A stretch of 6,730 nt of DNA from an uncultured Bacteroides sp. Its GTDB lineage: Bacteria > Bacteroidota > Bacteroidia > Bacteroidales > Bacteroidaceae. The stretch lies in the NCBI GenBank assembly GCA_947071285.1, contig CAMTFK010000247.1, forward strand, positions 1 through 6,730. The letters are read 5' to 3'. The notes below the pieces were generated by a model. It worked only from the letters and a program-made list of their open reading frames with translations, searched no databases and was not told where the DNA came from. This document shows, piece by piece, positions 4,955 through 6,730 of this stretch. Within the stretch, counting starts at the first letter, position 1. Each line of letters opens with the position of its first letter. The translations under genes were made by a program, and so were the position numbers.

Positions 4955-6724
4955 TTAATTGATGTTCAACTCAAACGGAACGCGTGCCTGAATCTTATCG
5001 TAATTCTCGAAATTGTTCAGCCAGTCGAACTGGTTATAGATTTCGCTGACTTTGCCTTTCAGCATACGGGATTGGATATATCCACCCGGATTCGTATCCA
5101 TCAGCGTTTCAAAGAAACTCTTCTTGCCCGGATAAGACATCACGGTATATGCTTCCAGTCCGGCTTTCCCTATAGCCATTTCCAGGGCTTTGTCCAGTCC
5201 GCCCAGTTCGTCCACCAAGCCCAGTTCTTTGGCTTTGGCACCTGTCCATACACGGCCTTCGGCTATTTTCTTGATTTCATCCGTTGTCATACCACGACCC
5301 TCAGCACAGCGTTTCACGAACAGTTCGTAACCCTCGTTCACCATATTCTGCATCAAAGCCTTTTCACCGTCGTTCAGCGGACGTCCCATCATGCCGAAGT
5401 CAGCATACGTATTTGTCTTGACTGCATCGAATGAAAGACCGATCTTATCCGTCAACCCCTTCACGTTGGGGAACATACCGAAGATACCGATAGAACCTGT
5501 CAGTGTAGTCGGGTCAGCCACGATGCTGTCCGCATTACAAGAGATGTAGTAACCGCCTGAAGCAGCATAGTCACCCATTGAAACAATCACAGGCTTTTCT
5601 TTCTTCAACTCAGTCACTGCATACCAGATTTGTTCCGAACCGTAAGCGCTACCACCCGGAGAGTTCACGCGCAGCACTACGGCTTTCACATCTTCATCAT
5701 CTTTCAACTTACGCAAGTCGCGGATTACTTTATCGGAATTGATTCCTTCTTCGCTACCAGTGCGGGAACTTCCACCGTCGATGGCTCCGTATGCATAATA
5801 CACGGCAACGATATTTCCGCTCTTGTCCTTCGGAACATTCTTTTTCACGTTTATCATATCTTTCAGGGTCAGTACCGGCATGCGGTCATCCTCATCAATG
5901 CCGACCATGGTCTTCAGATAATTGCGCACATCATTCTTATATACTAATGTATCGGCAAGTCCGTACTCCAGACAATCTTCTGCCGGATAGAACATCAGCA
6001 TCTTGTCTGCAGCTTCATTCAGTTTTTCTTTGCTCACGCCTCTTGATTCGGAAACATCGCTCAACATCTGGTCCCAGATACCATTCAGGAATACACTCAC
6101 CTGTTCACGGTTGGCAGGGCTCATTTCTGTGGAGATGAACGGCTCAACTGCTGATTTGTAAGTACCTATTTTGAATACCTGCATCTCGACACCTATTTTG
6201 TCCAGCAAATCTTTGTAGAAAATCGGAGTGGAAGCCAGACCGTACCAGCCGACTGAGCCTTGAGGATTCAGCAGCACTTTGTCGGCCACACTTGCCAGAT
6301 AGTAAAGACGCTGTGTATATTGGTCGCCGTAAGCTACTACGAACTTACCGCTGGTCTTGAAGTCGGCCAATGCTTTGCGAATCTCTTCCAGTGAGGCGAA
6401 ACCTATGCCCAGGGTTCCGGCTTGCAGGTAAATACCCTTGATGTTTTCATTCTCTTTAGCCTTTTGGATAGACGAAAGGATGTCATCCAACCCGTATGTT
6501 GTTTCATCTTCGCTCAGGAAAATGTCGAACGGATTGTCCTGACTGCGTTCGGAGAGCATGCCTCTCAGGTCGAGCATCATCACCGAGTTCTTACGTACCT
6601 GAGTTTCAGACTCTGATGAGGACAGCATACCAAATACTATCAGAATACTGACGAAAAACAACACGACGCTTGACACTATTATACCGGTAATGGTGGCCAG
6701 CGTAAATTTAAAAAAATCTTTCAT
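4955..6724 (-). CDS. sppA: Signal peptide peptidase SppA, 67K (long) type
   Basis: SppA is a membrane-anchored serine protease that degrades signal peptides left in the membrane after secretion and may also cut other membrane-bound peptides. The 589-residue protein has a short N-terminal cytoplasmic stretch (MKDFFKF), one membrane anchor at about 8-34, and two tandem ClpP/crotonase-like protease domains facing the periplasm, as in the long E. coli form. The Ser/Lys dyad is clear: K190 in GTYKSAVEPF (first domain) and S389 in GDYAASGGYYIS (second domain), equivalent to K209 and S409 of E. coli as I remember them. NSPGGSA (354-360) and LTGSIGIFG (408-416) lie around the active site. The ATG at 6722-6724 is six bases from the window end, so promoter and upstream context are unseen. 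It is the first gene of the visible operon, 12 bases before lpxK. Complete and apparently functional. Confidence 0.95.
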   Translation of the reverse strand: MKDFFKFTLATITGIIVSSVVLFFVSILIVFGMLSSSESETQVRKNSVMMLDLRGMLSERSQDNPFDIFLSEDETTYGLDDILSSIQKAKENENIKGIYLQAGTLGIGFASLEEIRKALADFKTSGKFVVAYGDQYTQRLYYLASVADKVLLNPQGSVGWYGLASTPIFYKDLLDKIGVEMQVFKIGTYKSAVEPFISTEMSPANREQVSVFLNGIWDQMLSDVSESRGVSKEKLNEAADKMLMFYPAEDCLEYGLADTLVYKNDVRNYLKTMVGIDEDDRMPVLTLKDMINVKKNVPKDKSGNIVAVYYAYGAIDGGSSRTGSEEGINSDKVIRDLRKLKDDEDVKAVVLRVNSPGGSAYGSEQIWYAVTELKKEKPVIVSMGDYAASGGYYISCNADSIVADPTTLTGSIGIFGMFPNVKGLTDKIGLSFDAVKTNTYADFGMMGRPLNDGEKALMQNMVNEGYELFVKRCAEGRGMTTDEIKKIAEGRVWTGAKAKELGLVDELGGLDKALEMAIGKAGLEAYTVMSYPGKKSFFETLMDTNPGGYIQSRMLKGKVSEIYNQFDWLNNFENYDKIQARVPFELNIN

Positions 6725-6730
6725 TGCATT

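Noticed and set aside
1..6730. CRISPR array, toxin-antitoxin, restriction or other defence genes
   Set aside because: No regularly spaced repeats and no such protein motifs were seen on either strand; every stretch longer than 300 bases is covered by a recognised gene.

Overview
The window comes from a member of the Bacteroidales, most likely the genus Bacteroides or a close relative. I base this on the protein types, on a TTG-N19-TACCTTTG promoter (the Bacteroidetes -33/-7 type) in front of the tRNA gene, on weak or absent Shine-Dalgarno sequences at most starts, and on an IntDOT-like tyrosine recombinase. No database comparison was possible, so the genus is an inference.

The window has two parts. 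The left part (about 1 to 1782) looks like the end of an integrated mobile element. It holds the 3' end of a small helix-turn-helix (excisionase-like) gene on the + strand, an AT-rich gap with hairpins and an iterated short motif, and a full-length tyrosine recombinase gene on the - strand, whose 5' end faces a tRNA gene. A 242-base non-coding stretch (1541-1782) separates the recombinase from tRNA-Phe(GAA). This stretch carries a Bacteroides-type -7 box, a short imperfect copy of the tRNA-Phe T-arm, a pair of TGTAAAA repeats 20 bases apart, and the tRNA terminator. This is the usual layout of an island next to the 3' end of a tRNA gene, but the other end of the element is outside the window and the attachment site is not proven.

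The right part (1783 to 6730) is chromosomal housekeeping sequence, all on the - strand. First comes tRNA-Phe with its own promoter and terminator. Then comes a tightly packed four-gene unit, transcribed sppA, lpxK, punA, thiL: a membrane-anchored signal peptide peptidase, the lipid A 4'-kinase, a trimeric-type purine nucleoside phosphorylase and thiamine-monophosphate kinase. Gene junctions are 12 bases, a 44-base overlap and 2 bases, so one mRNA is very likely. A strong hairpin with a T-run ends the unit just after thiL. The unit's promoter lies upstream of the window.

I see no CRISPR array, defence system, insertion sequence or clearly new system. The points most worth a second look are the candidate attachment region beside tRNA-Phe, the recombinase with Ala at the usual first catalytic Arg position, and the Asp at the purine-specificity position of the purine nucleoside phosphorylase.
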